From assembly GCF_036452155.1 (NCBI RefSeq), contig NZ_JAWJZY010000002.1: a DNA stretch of 64,000 nucleotides; one strand, given 5' to 3'. A program made the position numbers and the translations under genes. The first letter of the stretch is position 1. Each line of letters begins with the position of its first letter. The DNA is from Sorlinia euscelidii. GTDB taxonomy: Bacteria; Pseudomonadota; Alphaproteobacteria; Acetobacterales; Acetobacteraceae. The notes under the pieces are model-generated. The model worked only from the letters and a program-made list of their open reading frames with translations. It was not told the DNA's origin and did no database searches. This document shows, one piece after another, positions 18,343 through 26,922 of this stretch.

Positions 18343-18502
18343 TGTTTTCCGGGGAAAGTCGGACGCCGCGCGGGTATGGGCGTGGGGTGTAAACTTGTTA
18401 TGTTACAAACATAAGGTAGCGTGGGATTCGCGCTTCACGATGTTGCTGCCCACACTCCTGAAATTTACGCGAAAACGCGGTGAAGTCCGGGAGGCTGACG
18501 AG

Positions 18503-18850
18503 ATGCCCATCTACAAGATGTATGTTGAGAAAGAAGATCGTCAGAATGGTGGTGCTTACCTAAAGAGCCTGCGTGAGACGGCTGGCATTGCCATTCGGGA
18601 TGTTGCGGATGCATTGAGGCTTAACCGAGTCTATCTTTACTCGATTGAGAGGGGAGATGCGCCGTTACGCCCTGAATATCTGCCCAAAGTGGCATCGCTT
18701 TACGGGGTGGATTTGGCGGAGATGTCGAAGCGCTATCTCCGCTATCGTGACCCTTTGATCTACGCGTTCATTTTTGGCGATGAGGGTGATCCGGGGTTGA
18801 GAGAGATGCGTCAGGAGTTTGTAGAGGGGGAGAAGTCAAACAGACTTTGA
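18503..18850 (+). CDS. XRE-family helix-turn-helix regulator
   Basis: Start ATG 18503 is preceded by a GGGAGG ribosome site, better than upstream in-frame starts. The 115-residue protein has a Cro/C1-type helix-turn-helix (YLKSLRETAGIAIRDVADAL, then LNRVYLYSIERGDAPL) at about residues 17-65 and a short C-terminal tail. The first gene of an accessory island after tRNA-Gly, it is convergent with the Doc gene and overlaps its 3' end by 15 bases. It may control a neighbour or be a phage or TA regulator; target unknown. Confidence 0.75.
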   Translation: MPIYKMYVEKEDRQNGGAYLKSLRETAGIAIRDVADALRLNRVYLYSIERGDAPLRPEYLPKVASLYGVDLAEMSKRYLRYRDPLIYAFIFGDEGDPGLREMRQEFVEGEKSNRL

Positions 18851-19231
18851 GCGCGTATTTTCACTCAGGAAAGCCGCGTAGCCCTTGTCTGACATTTTGC
18901 CCTCTGCAAGTGCCATCACGGCGTGGACGACTTCCTCCTGCTTTGCCGAAAAAGCAAGGCCGTTGATCTCGAGAAACAGGATTCCGAGGACAAATCCAGT
19001 CCGCTTATTGCCGTCGATGAAGGGGTGATTTTGCACGATGCCGCTCGTGTAGATGGCCGCGAGAGCAGGAAGCTCCGTCTCCGGTTTGTAAGTCGCATGA
19101 TGTTTAGGGCGGGCCAATGCGGACTCTAGAAGGGCGTTGTCGCGGAGGCCGGAGGAGCCTCCATGCAACACAATCAATCGGTCATGGATGACGAGGGCTT
19201 CTTTCGCTTTAATCCACTGCACATTTTTCAT
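18836..19231 (-). CDS. doc: Doc/Fic-family toxin (death-on-curing)
   Basis: The 131-residue protein carries HPFIDGNKRTGFVLG, the Fic/Doc active-site motif HxFx(D/N)GNKR, and LHGGSSGLRDNALLESAL, the substrate-side region of Doc toxins. Doc toxins phosphorylate elongation factor Tu. Its start overlaps the end of the AbrB-type antitoxin gene (ATGA), the standard antitoxin-toxin order. All catalytic residues are present, so it should be active unless neutralised. Confidence 0.9.
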   Translation of the reverse strand: MKNVQWIKAKEALVIHDRLIVLHGGSSGLRDNALLESALARPKHHATYKPETELPALAAIYTSGIVQNHPFIDGNKRTGFVLGILFLEINGLAFSAKQEEVVHAVMALAEGKMSDKGYAAFLSENTRSKSV

Positions 19232-19452
19232 TTTGCGAGAACGTGCAGTGCATCGCTAAAGCGCGCCATGATGTCCTCAGCGGCCGCGACCTTCTTCTGA
19301 AACTCCTCGTCATAAGGTGAAATGCGATAGCCTTCCCCAGCCACTTCAGAGAGGTGAAGTATCTTTCCATCTCCGGTGTTTAGACGTGACACCACCTCTT
19401 TAGGCAGGACGACGCCCAATGAATTTCCGAATTTTCGAACCTTAAGTTCCAT
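19228..19452 (-). CDS. AbrB/MazE-type antitoxin for Doc
   Basis: ATG 19452 begins MELKVRKFGNSLGVVLPKEV, the swapped-hairpin AbrB/MazE DNA-binding fold, followed by an acidic C-terminal arm (PYDEEFQKKVAAAEDIM) of the sort that wraps a toxin. 74 residues. Pairing of a SpoVT/AbrB antitoxin with Doc is known in many bacteria; the antitoxin normally represses its own operon. A 10-residue longer form from 19482 is possible. Confidence 0.85.
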   Translation of the reverse strand: MELKVRKFGNSLGVVLPKEVVSRLNTGDGKILHLSEVAGEGYRISPYDEEFQKKVAAAEDIMARFSDALHVLAK

Positions 19453-19611
19453 GTCGTTGACCCCCCTGATGTTATTACACATGTAATAACTTTGGATGTC
19501 AAGATAATGTGTCTCGGTCGGGAAAGCTGGTTTGCATGGTCTGAGACTTTTTCAAATGACGAAACATGTTTGATAAAGCTGATAGAATTAGATCGGCTAC
19601 TCTCCAGGCCC

Positions 19612-20311
19612 CGGCCGGATCAGCACTCAAGACCTCGCGCGGCGAGGCTGCTGCACCTGCATGCTGGGCCACGTGCCCGCGGTGCAGCGCAACGAAAATA
19701 GGCGGGGCCATAAGAAGCTCCGCCCATCTCCATGAAGCAGCCGTGTTGATCGTCTCCTGGTCAGACCTGGTTCAATCCTTCCATTGACATCGTCGCAAAA
19801 TCTCATCGACCTCCTTTGAGAGGCGCTTTGTGTAGCGCCGAAGCTCGTCAAAGGACGCGTTCGGGTCAATATCATCGAATTCGATCGGCATGCGGAGTTT
19901 CTCGCTGTCTGCACGCGCTATCGCGAGGTGGTGGATGATCTCGTCTTCAAACGTTCGGCAGTTTTTCTCGGCGGATTTACTGATCCATTTCTTGAGATTT
20001 AAGGGAATGAACAATTGAATTGTGGGATGTTTATGCGTCATGGGGAAATTTTATGGCTGATTTTGGGATTGTTCAACGGTAATTTGGCGAGTCAGATAAA
20101 TTTTTATGAACGATTACAGTTCAATCCGTAGGTGGGTACTAAAAGTTCATCAGGAAATCACGTTCATATGACTATAGAATTGCGAAATACCACAACCCTA
20201 AGCAGTAATCCTGACGCAAGACCGACATCTTACACATTTCGGTTGTATCCTCCGTCGAGACATTGACGCGAGGTGGTCCCGCCCCCTTAGACTGTTTCCA
20301 CTCTCACATTC
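19612..20311. repeat. Left copy of a ~700 bp diverged direct repeat
   Basis: This stretch aligns by eye, over its whole length with small gaps, to 21522-22212. Shared landmarks include CGGCCGGATCAGCA at the left end, CTGGGCCACGTGCCC, AGGCGGGGCCATAAG, the Arc-like gene, and TATGACTATAG/TACCACAAC/TCGAGACA blocks on the far side. Divergence is obvious but the order is the same. The two copies flank the Panacea-module genes. Confidence 0.85.
19772..20041 (-). CDS. Arc-like ribbon-helix-helix protein
   Basis: The 89-residue product begins with a strand-helix-helix of the Arc/MetJ type (IQLFIPLNLKKWISKSAEKN, then RTFEDEIIHHLAIA), usually a dimeric DNA-binding fold, and continues with an acidic helical tail (FDELRRYTKRLSKEVDEIL). 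This is the plan of RHH antitoxins, but no toxin lies beside it. A second copy of the same gene at 21671-21940 is broken by a stop codon. It may be a solitary regulator carried by the repeat. Confidence 0.65.
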   Translation of the reverse strand: MTHKHPTIQLFIPLNLKKWISKSAEKNCRTFEDEIIHHLAIARADSEKLRMPIEFDDIDPNASFDELRRYTKRLSKEVDEILRRCQWKD

Positions 20312-20578
20312 TTAACGCGGAATGAATTCGGGCAAGCCTGATCACTAAAATCGATTGGCCTCAGTTGGAGGTAATTTACCGTATCAGAACCATGACGGCA
20401 GGACATTTGTCATCGCCGCTGACGAAAGGATATTTCATGCGTTCTCAGAAAGATGGATCTGGAAATCTGAGGCTTTCCAGCAATTTAGTCGAAATCGTTG
20501 GTTAAATCTTTTACGTCGCACATGGTAAAATAGTCTGTTAGAAATGACAGGTGCATACTTTGAGCTTAGGAGGGGTTG
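20042..20578. other. Non-coding upstream DNA, partly conserved in the second repeat
   Basis: No gene is supported. Bases 20042-20311 are conserved in the second repeat although they lie outside the Arc-like gene, so they may carry a promoter, operator or small RNA. From 20312 to 20578 the DNA is unique, with the strong AGGAGG ribosome site of the Panacea gene at its end. Confidence 0.5.
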
Positions 20579-21085
20579 ATGTTTAAGCCAGCAGCGATCG
20601 CGAATAAGTTTCTCGAATTTGCGCGAGATGAGGGGCGCTTGCTGACAAACATGCATCTTCAAAAGCTCGCCTTTATAGCGCACGGCTGGAATTTAGCGCT
20701 ATTTAAAAAACCGCTAATCGGTGGAGAAGCAAAAGTTTGGAAGTTCGGTCCAGTCTATCCAGAGTTGTATAACGCTTTGAGTAAGTATGGCTCAGGATCC
20801 GTAACTGATCTCGTCCGTCAAAACGACGACAATGTTGATTATGATGTTCCTCGCGGTCCTGTTGTGCGTGCTCAATTTAGTCAGCAACAGGAAAAATTGC
20901 TCAAAGCTGTTTGGGACTCATTTAAAACATTTTCAGGTCTCGAGCTTTCAGCTATGACACATATGGACAATTCCCCTTGGTCTATAGCAAAGAAGCAATA
21001 TGGTCTTAACAGCTCTATACCCGATGATTTGTCTCGCTCTTACTATGAAGACCTGTTGAAGGCTGAGTCGGCGGGTGAAAAGTAA
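20579..21085 (+). CDS. Panacea-domain (DUF4065/SocA-like) protein, probable antitoxin
   Basis: ATG 20579 has an AGGAGG ribosome site. The 168-residue protein opens with FKPAAIANKFLEFARDEGRL, NMHLQKLAFIAHGWNLAL and AKVWKFGPVYPELYNAL, the hallmark blocks of the Panacea (DUF4065, GepA/SocA) domain, and ends with the LELSAMTHMDNSPWSIAK block. Panacea proteins are promiscuous antitoxins paired with unrelated toxins. The downstream gene overlaps it by 11 bases, as in PanA-toxin operons. Composition is more AT-rich than the flanks, pointing to transfer. Panacea domains also occur in phage and protease-adaptor proteins, so antitoxin function is inferred from coupling. Confidence 0.8.
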   Translation: MFKPAAIANKFLEFARDEGRLLTNMHLQKLAFIAHGWNLALFKKPLIGGEAKVWKFGPVYPELYNALSKYGSGSVTDLVRQNDDNVDYDVPRGPVVRAQFSQQQEKLLKAVWDSFKTFSGLELSAMTHMDNSPWSIAKKQYGLNSSIPDDLSRSYYEDLLKAESAGEK

Positions 21086-21500
21086 TGAAGACCGTCTAGA
21101 ACTTCTCAAGCGGGTTTCGGAGCGCTTACAAGAAGACCTGAGAGAAAAAGTCAGGCACAATCCTGATGCCGCCTCTCAATTTTCTCAAGACATTGATAGT
21201 GACAAGCAACTCAGCAGAGAGCTTCAGCACCGCAAAAGTAAATTGGAGCTTCAGCACCTCAAATTGTTCGGAAAAATGCGCGGTAAAGGCGCAAAATTTG
21301 TTTACGTCTATCTTATCGTTTATTCGGCTTTCAGCGCTTTAGTAATTGGACTTCAAGGGTTCCGCATTGGACAGTTCCTCCTGCCTGAAACTGCTTTAGA
21401 CATCTTAATCGGCAGCACGGCAGTAAGCGCCATCAGCTTGGTGGCTACCGTCCTGAAGGGCCTATTCCCGACTCACACGAAGAAATCACTAAAGCGCTAA
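21075..21500 (+). CDS. Two-helix membrane protein, candidate Panacea-paired toxin
   Basis: The GTG start at 21075 overlaps the Panacea gene. The 141-residue product has a charged helical N-terminal half (about residues 1-68, coiled-coil-like with RLELLKRVSERLQEDLREK and HRKSKLELQHLKLFGKM) and two membrane segments, about residues 76-95 (FVYVYLIVYSAFSALVIG) and about 110-130 (ILIGSTAVSAISLVATVL), ending in a basic KKSLKR. I do not recognise the family. A toxin acting on the membrane would fit the pairing with a Panacea antitoxin; a signalling or phage-exclusion membrane effector is an alternative. Confidence 0.6.
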   Translation: MKSNEDRLELLKRVSERLQEDLREKVRHNPDAASQFSQDIDSDKQLSRELQHRKSKLELQHLKLFGKMRGKGAKFVYVYLIVYSAFSALVIGLQGFRIGQFLLPETALDILIGSTAVSAISLVATVLKGLFPTHTKKSLKR

Positions 21501-21521
21501 GGCGAACCGCTCTCCCGACCT

Positions 21522-22212
21522 CGGCCGGATCAGCATTTAAGATCTCGCGCGGCGAGGTCGCTGCTTCTCCAAGCTGGGCCACGTGCCCACTGTGCAGTGC
21601 AACGCAAATAGGCGGGGCCATAAGCGCTGCCCATCTCTGTCAAGCTGTCGTCTCCTTGATAAGCTCGGGCTTAATCCTTCCACTCGCACCGTCGCAAAAT
21701 CTCATCGACCTCTTTTGAGAGGCGCTGCGTATAGCGTTTCAGTTCGTCAAAGGACGCGTTGGGGTCGATGTCATTAAATTCGGTCGGTATGCGGACCTTC
21801 TAGCTGTCCGCGCGCGCGATGGCGAGGTGGTGGATGATCTCGTCTTCAAACGTTCGGCGATTTTTTTCAGCGGATTTACTAATCCATCTCCTGAGATTTA
21901 AGGGAATGGACAATTGAACGGTGGAATGTTTGTGCGTCATGGGAGATTTTTACGCCGGTTTTCGAGATTGCTCAACAGTAAATTAGCGATTCGGATGGGT
22001 ATTAATGAACGATCAGATTTGGATTCACAAGGAATGCCGCAAAGTGTAGCAGGAAATCACATTTAAATGACTATAGATTTACGAAATACCACAACTATAA
22101 GCAGTAATACTGTCGGAAAACGGACGTCTTACACACTATGGTTGTAACCGCGGTCGAGACAGCGACGCGAGGTAGTCCCGCTCTGCGAGACTATTTCCTC
22201 TCTGACATTCAT
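21522..22212. repeat. Right copy of the ~700 bp diverged direct repeat
   Basis: Counterpart of 19612-20311 in the same orientation. It includes a broken copy of the Arc-like gene and the conserved non-coding arm (ATGACTATAG, TACCACAAC, CGAGACAGCGACGCGAGG). The copies have drifted enough that the duplication is not recent. Confidence 0.85.
21671..21940 (-). pseudogene. Arc-like gene copy broken by an in-frame TAG
   Basis: The same length (270 bases) and frame as the intact gene at 19772-20041, with start and stop conserved. The codon at 21800-21802, reading GAG (Glu) in the intact copy, is TAG here, cutting the product to about 46 residues. The ribbon-helix-helix part lies before the stop, so a short DNA-binding fragment could still be made. 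Confidence 0.75.
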
Positions 22213-22638
22213 CATGAAGGAGAACACCGCGTGAGCCCGACGACCCGTTAAAGTTTGATGGGAAAAATGAGTTACATCTCAGGGTCAACGCAATCTGTTA
22301 AATGCGAAACGGCGTCAAACCCCCGGAAAGAGTCGCGCCTGAACCGTTTCAAACATGTGGAAGGCCAATTCGATTATCACCGTCGATATTCACCGGTTTC
22401 CCTCCGAAATTGCGCCTGTGCGCGATACAATGATCGCGCCAATCCTATGCTTTGGCGTAATTACCCCTTAACGAATGATTTGAGTCGGATAAACTGTATC
22501 GACAGTCGTCTCGCATCATTTACTTCGCGACGCGAACTTAATGAATTCTGAAGCGTAAGGGTCCTCGGCGCGTGCAACGAGATTGCACGCTCTTTTGTCT
22601 GGAGCGACGACGTCGCCAGGCACGTTGGGAAGAGGCCG
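22213..22638. other. Intergenic stretch before the GT2 operon
   Basis: No gene is supported. An open frame at 22255-22551 has a basic, low-information product and no ribosome site. The region holds the terminator-like hairpin at 22570 and presumably the promoter of the GT2 operon. Confidence 0.5.
22570..22596 (+). terminator. Terminator-like hairpin in leader of GT2 operon
   Basis: GCGTGCAA (22570-22577) and TTGCACGC (22583-22590) form a perfect eight-base stem with a five-base loop followed by TCTTTT. It sits 43 bases before the GT2 start codon, so it either insulates the operon from upstream transcription or attenuates it. Confidence 0.65.
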
Positions 22639-23778
22639 ATGGAATTTTCAGTATTTAAAAACGACTTTTTTAAAAAGTCTGGCAAACCATTTAATTATGC
22701 AATCGCCATCCCCGCATGTAACGAGGAAACTTACATTGAACGATGTTTAAAAGCCTGCTCATTTTCCATGAATTCCTTCAACATGCAAGGGGCGATTACA
22801 GTCCTCATCAATAATTCTCACGACAATACATTGAATCTTGCCAGGGATTGGGCAAATTCCTGCGAGATCCCGGTCCTTATAGTTGATGTCAAATTTCCTC
22901 CGGCGCTCTCCCATGCGGGTAAGGCGCGGCAGACGGCTCTTGGCATCGCAAGCAAATGTGTTTCCAGGCAGGGATATCTGCTCACGACGGACGCTGACTC
23001 TCACCCTTATCCCGATTGGGTTGAAAATTCCATCAGTCCGATGGAAGCGGGGAAAGCGGATATGGTGTGTGGCCAGATCTTTCTCGACCCGGAAGCGGCG
23101 GACCGCCTCCCGGACCTTATTTTGAAGCGTGGTGATATTGAGGAAGAATATCGCACCATCTCCAGAGAGATCAATCATCTGATCAACCCGGATCCTATCA
23201 ATTCCTGGCCTTTCCATGGCCAGACCAGTGGCGCGTCCATCGCCGTGACGGTGCGGGCCTATCGCGAGGTCGGCGGACTTCCCGCCGTGCCTGTTGGTGA
23301 GGACAGGGCGCTCGCCAAAGCCTTTGAAACAAATGATCTGGCTATTTTATACGCTGACGATGTCAAAGTCTGGACGTCGTCTCGGTTGGGCGGGCGCGCA
23401 AAAGGCGGGATGGCGGACACGATCGCCGCACGTGTGGCCGGGCGCAAGCATATATGTGATGAGTCGGTGGAATTGGCGGAAGCCGTTTTATCTCGCGCGT
23501 TGTGGCGGGCGAAATTTCGCCTTGCATACGCTACCTCCCAAAATCTCACGACATTATATGCTGAGGCCGGGATCAACGCTCCGGCTGACTTCCCGGATTT
23601 TAAGACGTTTGGTGCGTTGTGGTCGTATGTGGAGAAGAGCAGTCCTCTCCTTGCCAGAAGGCGATTATCCTGGGAGGAGATGTACCTCGAACTCCCCAAA
23701 TTGAAGCAAGTCCGGGAGGATGTCAGGGCCATGGTTCGGCCGCGTCTCAAACGGATGCAGATGAGTCGGGCGCAATAA
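22639..23778 (+). CDS. Family 2 glycosyltransferase
   Basis: The 379-residue protein has a GT-A fold: NYAIAIPACNEETYIERCL at the N-terminus (about residues 19-37) is the nucleotide-sugar strand with the typical N-E-x-x, and LLTTDADSHPYPDWVEN carries the DxD metal motif near residue 120. VGEDRALAKAFETND matches the acceptor-side ED block. No membrane helices are seen, so it is cytoplasmic. It is the first gene of a four-gene unit in which each gene overlaps the next (here TAATG). Substrate unknown. Confidence 0.85.
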   Translation: MEFSVFKNDFFKKSGKPFNYAIAIPACNEETYIERCLKACSFSMNSFNMQGAITVLINNSHDNTLNLARDWANSCEIPVLIVDVKFPPALSHAGKARQTALGIASKCVSRQGYLLTTDADSHPYPDWVENSISPMEAGKADMVCGQIFLDPEAADRLPDLILKRGDIEEEYRTISREINHLINPDPINSWPFHGQTSGASIAVTVRAYREVGGLPAVPVGEDRALAKAFETNDLAILYADDVKVWTSSRLGGRAKGGMADTIAARVAGRKHICDESVELAEAVLSRALWRAKFRLAYATSQNLTTLYAEAGINAPADFPDFKTFGALWSYVEKSSPLLARRRLSWEEMYLELPKLKQVREDVRAMVRPRLKRMQMSRAQ

Positions 23779-24910
23779 TGAAAAAGCCACAACTGCAATC
23801 CGGCATGGATGACCGATTCAAAGCGGCGCTTCATGAGATCGCCGCCCGGGCCGACGCAGCGGAAAAGGATCCGCGAGGTCTGGCTCCTGAAGTCGCGATG
23901 CTGGCGAAAGCCGGTATCCTGACCGCTTGTTTGCCCGTGCATGATGGCGGCCAGGGCCTTGCCACGTCACCCGAAGCTTCTTCAACGTTATTCGATGTGC
24001 TGAGGCGGATTGGCCGCGCCAACCTTTCTCTCGGTCGACTCTTTGAAGGCCATGTCAATGCGGTCAAACTTGTTTCGCTCTATGGCGGGGCGATGGCTGT
24101 CGCGGAGATGGCCCGTAATGTATCCGAAGGGGGGCTTCTTGGCGTCTGGGGCGCGAATGGTCGAAAACCTCTCCGCTATGTGGCGGCGCGTGGGTCGTAC
24201 CATCTTTCCGGTGAAAAAATCTTTGCTTCCGGCCTGGGCGTGGTGCGACTGGCGGTTGTCACGATGCACGCTTCTGAAACGCCCGATACGCCACCTCAGC
24301 TCGCTTTGATCGAGGTGACGGAGAAACAAAGGCAGGATGCCACACATTGGGACGTAACCGGCATGAGGGCCACCATGTCGGGGCGGTTTGACTTTACGGA
24401 TCTGCGCATCAGCGACGCGCAATGCCTCGGTGAACCCGGAATTTATGAACGTGAGCCGCATTTTGAGGGGGCATCTGGCGCTATTGCGCGGTGCATCTTG
24501 GCGGGGTTGAAGCATTGCTGCTTCATTGGCGGGAAACACTTCTGTCCCGCGGGCGCTTCGATGATTCTTTTCAACTGAGCCGGTACGCACGTGCGGTGAG
24601 CCTGACCCGCGCCATGGCGAGCCTCTTGAGAGAGACAGCAGCGAAACTTCCCTCTGACTCCGTGACAGATACCTCTCTCATCGAAAAATTTGTGACGTCT
24701 GCGCTTCTTGCACGCCAGTTTTCCGAGGAAGTCTGCCTGGAGGTTCTCGCTCTGGCGGAGAAGTCACTCGGCACGTCAGCCTTCAGGCCCGGCCCTCTGG
24801 AACGCATCCGGCGGGATCTCTCACTTTATGTCCGCCAGGCCGTCCCGGATGAGAAGTTGGAGCGGGCAGGGCGCGTCCTGGCGAAAATGGAAGGTGCACC
24901 ATCATGGTGA
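23778..24910 (+). CDS. Acyl-CoA dehydrogenase family protein, frame interrupted at a G5 run
   Basis: Two frames join into a 377-residue acyl-CoA dehydrogenase-like flavoprotein. The first covers the N-terminal helical and beta domains (LAKAGILTACLPVHDGGQGL, GEKIFASGLGVVRLAVV, WDVTGMRATMSGRFDF). The second begins GRYCAVHLGG and covers the C-terminal helices (RARFSEEVCLEVLAL region). One extra G in the five-G run at 24467-24471 yields FEGGIWRYCAV, the family's normal sequence. It overlaps both neighbours. The usual catalytic Glu position could not be verified. Substrate may be an acyl chain on the glycosylated product or on a carrier protein; this is inference. Confidence 0.75.
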
Positions 24911-25671
24911 CGCCCTTTGCGCAAGGCACGTTACTGAAGGCCGCTGCTCAGGCTCCGTGGGCCAGGATTGAAGAACTGACCTTGGGCAAAGCGGTGATGG
25001 TCCTGGCCCCGCACCCGGATGATGAGAGTTTAGGGTGCGGCGCCGCCCTGGCAGCGGCGGTTGATTACGGGCAGGATGTTACCGTCGTCGCGCTAACGGA
25101 TGGCAGCGGCTCCCACCCCGGATCGCGAGAATATCCCGCCGGAAAATTAGCGGCCCTGCGTGAAAAGGAACTAGAGGCGGCGGTCACATGCCTGACGTCG
25201 GGCAAAGCCCGCGTGGTCTTCTTCCGTTACCCGGATCAGGGCGTGCCGGAGACGGTGCAAGGTCGTCAGGAGATTGTCACACGCCTCATGCAGATTATTG
25301 AGTCCGAACATATCGGCACGATCTGGACGACCTGGAAGGGGGATCCGCACCCGGACCACAAAGCGGCAAGCGATATTGCCCGGATGCTGGTCACGCAATG
25401 TCCGGACCTTTATCTATGGTCCTTTCCGGTCTGGGGGCGCTTCATCACGCGCGTGCCCAACTCATGGCAGGGGATGGTTCGATTTGACACAACGACATAT
25501 CGTCCGAGGAAAGCGGCCGCCATCGCGGCGCATAAATCTCAGATGACGCACCTTATCACGGATGATCCTGATGGATTTGTCATGGACCGGGAGATGCAAT
25601 TGCATTTTCTGGAAAGTCCGGAATATTTTTTGCGAGAAACCGGGGATGAGCCGACGAGCAGAGCAATTTGA
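24904..25671 (+). CDS. PIG-L/LmbE-family deacetylase
   Basis: The 255-residue protein has the LmbE signature: VLAPHPDDESLGCGAAL (PHPDDE, zinc ligands His and Asp, about residues 36-41) and GDPHPDHKAASDIA (third zinc ligand His). It should remove an N-acetyl group, typically from N-acetylglucosamine-type substrates in glycolipid or thiol synthesis. It overlaps the preceding dehydrogenase gene by 7 bases and the methyltransferase by 26 bases, so its substrate is probably a product of the glycosyltransferase in the same operon. Confidence 0.88.
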   Translation: MVTPFAQGTLLKAAAQAPWARIEELTLGKAVMVLAPHPDDESLGCGAALAAAVDYGQDVTVVALTDGSGSHPGSREYPAGKLAALREKELEAAVTCLTSGKARVVFFRYPDQGVPETVQGRQEIVTRLMQIIESEHIGTIWTTWKGDPHPDHKAASDIARMLVTQCPDLYLWSFPVWGRFITRVPNSWQGMVRFDTTTYRPRKAAAIAAHKSQMTHLITDDPDGFVMDREMQLHFLESPEYFLRETGDEPTSRAI

Positions 25672-26212
25672 CGAAATCTACGCGGCGAATATTGATCCCT
25701 GGGGCTTTCGCACGACGGCTTATGAGAGAGACAAATATGAGGCGACGCTGGCTGTCCTCCCGAGGCCGGTTTATCAACTCGGCATTGAGGCCGGATGCTC
25801 CATCGGGGAATTAACCCGCTTATTGGCGCCGCGCTGCCGGGAGTTGATCGGGATTGACGTCTCGGACGTCGCTTTACGGGAGGCGTCCCGGCGGAATGCC
25901 GAATTCAGCCATGTCCATTTTATCAAAGGTGAACTTCCCGCCGAATGGCCGGATGTCGGGCCGGACCTGATCATATTATCGGAAGTATTATATTTTCTGA
26001 GCGAGAGCGAAATCAGAATGCTCGCCCGCCGCATTGCCCTGAGATGGCAGAGAAAATCCCATTGTGTGCTCGTGAACTATCTCGGGGACACGCGCCAGCC
26101 CCTCCAGGGCCCTGAGGCGGCCGATATTTTCAGGCACGCGCTGAGTGATGCGGATCACATTCTACGATCCGTGCTTGACGGATTTCAGATTGACCTGATC
26201 GAGGCGCATTAG
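25646..26212 (+). CDS. NodS-like SAM-dependent methyltransferase
   Basis: The 188-residue product starts at ATG 25646 (MSRRAEQFDEIYAANIDPWG) and has the class I fold: LGIEAGCSIGELTRLLAP is the SAM-binding glycine region (motif I, about residues 49-63), LIGIDVSDVAL motif II, and DLIILSEVLYFLS motif IV. The DPWGFRTTAYERDKY segment is typical of NodS-type N-methyltransferases, which methylate the free amine of a deacetylated chito-oligosaccharide. That fits a PIG-L deacetylase directly upstream producing the amine. Substrate not proven. Confidence 0.8.
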   Translation: MSRRAEQFDEIYAANIDPWGFRTTAYERDKYEATLAVLPRPVYQLGIEAGCSIGELTRLLAPRCRELIGIDVSDVALREASRRNAEFSHVHFIKGELPAEWPDVGPDLIILSEVLYFLSESEIRMLARRIALRWQRKSHCVLVNYLGDTRQPLQGPEAADIFRHALSDADHILRSVLDGFQIDLIEAH

Positions 26213-26922
26213 ACGCTGTTTCTGCGCGCTTGTTGAAGTGGCAAACTCCCACACATCTCCGACCGATCGTCCGGCCTCGATTTCACCCGGCTGAATCGAA
26301 AGATGCCAGTTGTCGCGTTGAAGATTCGCGCATGATCAGCCAGACCATGAGCGATTACACCATGCTACGAGTCAACCTGTCACATGCCGGGATGAAAATC
26401 GGAGGGTCGGCTCGCCGGGCCTTAGATCGCCGCGTCCGCCCGTCCCGTTTTGCATCGAGATAGGCGCTGCGATAGGCGTTGAGCGCGGCCCGACACCGAT
26501 TTTGCGCCGTGTCATCTTCCGCTGAAAGCGCGCCGGCACCTTCACGCAGCTTCCCTCCTTTGCTCTCCAGAAATTCAACGCGTCCCTTCCCGTAATCCGG
26601 TGATGTCAGCCTTCATGGGAAAAAACGACTCCGCCGCACGCCCGGGCGCGACAGTGGGGTCGACCGCGCCGCATCGCTGGCGCGTCAATATGTGAAGTGT
26701 GGTTTTGAAACATTTAATATCAAACATCGCATCGGGCGTGCGCTCTGTCGGTTGCGTTCCTCTGATACCCTATGCTAGACGCCCCGTGACGGCGGACGAT
26801 CTGACGTCGCGATGCGTTGATTTTTTGGTTTCACGGGACGCGTCAGGCGGGCCTTTTACCGAGGCGAGCGTTATGGCGTGTCGGGTGTGCCTGTTACATG
26901 CTTGTTATTGGGACTGTCGAAC
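26213..26922. other. Long intergenic region before the ATP synthase operon
   Basis: About 710 bases with no convincing gene on either strand; several open frames have no recognisable product. The right end must hold the atp promoter and leader, and a long leader would not be unusual for this operon. A TTGCGT and a TATGCT element lie near 26752-26776 but are spaced too closely to call. Confidence 0.5.

Noticed and set aside
22255..22551. 98-residue open frame before the GT2 operon
   Set aside because: No ribosome site, a basic low-information product, no family features, and it overlaps the end of the right-hand repeat zone.
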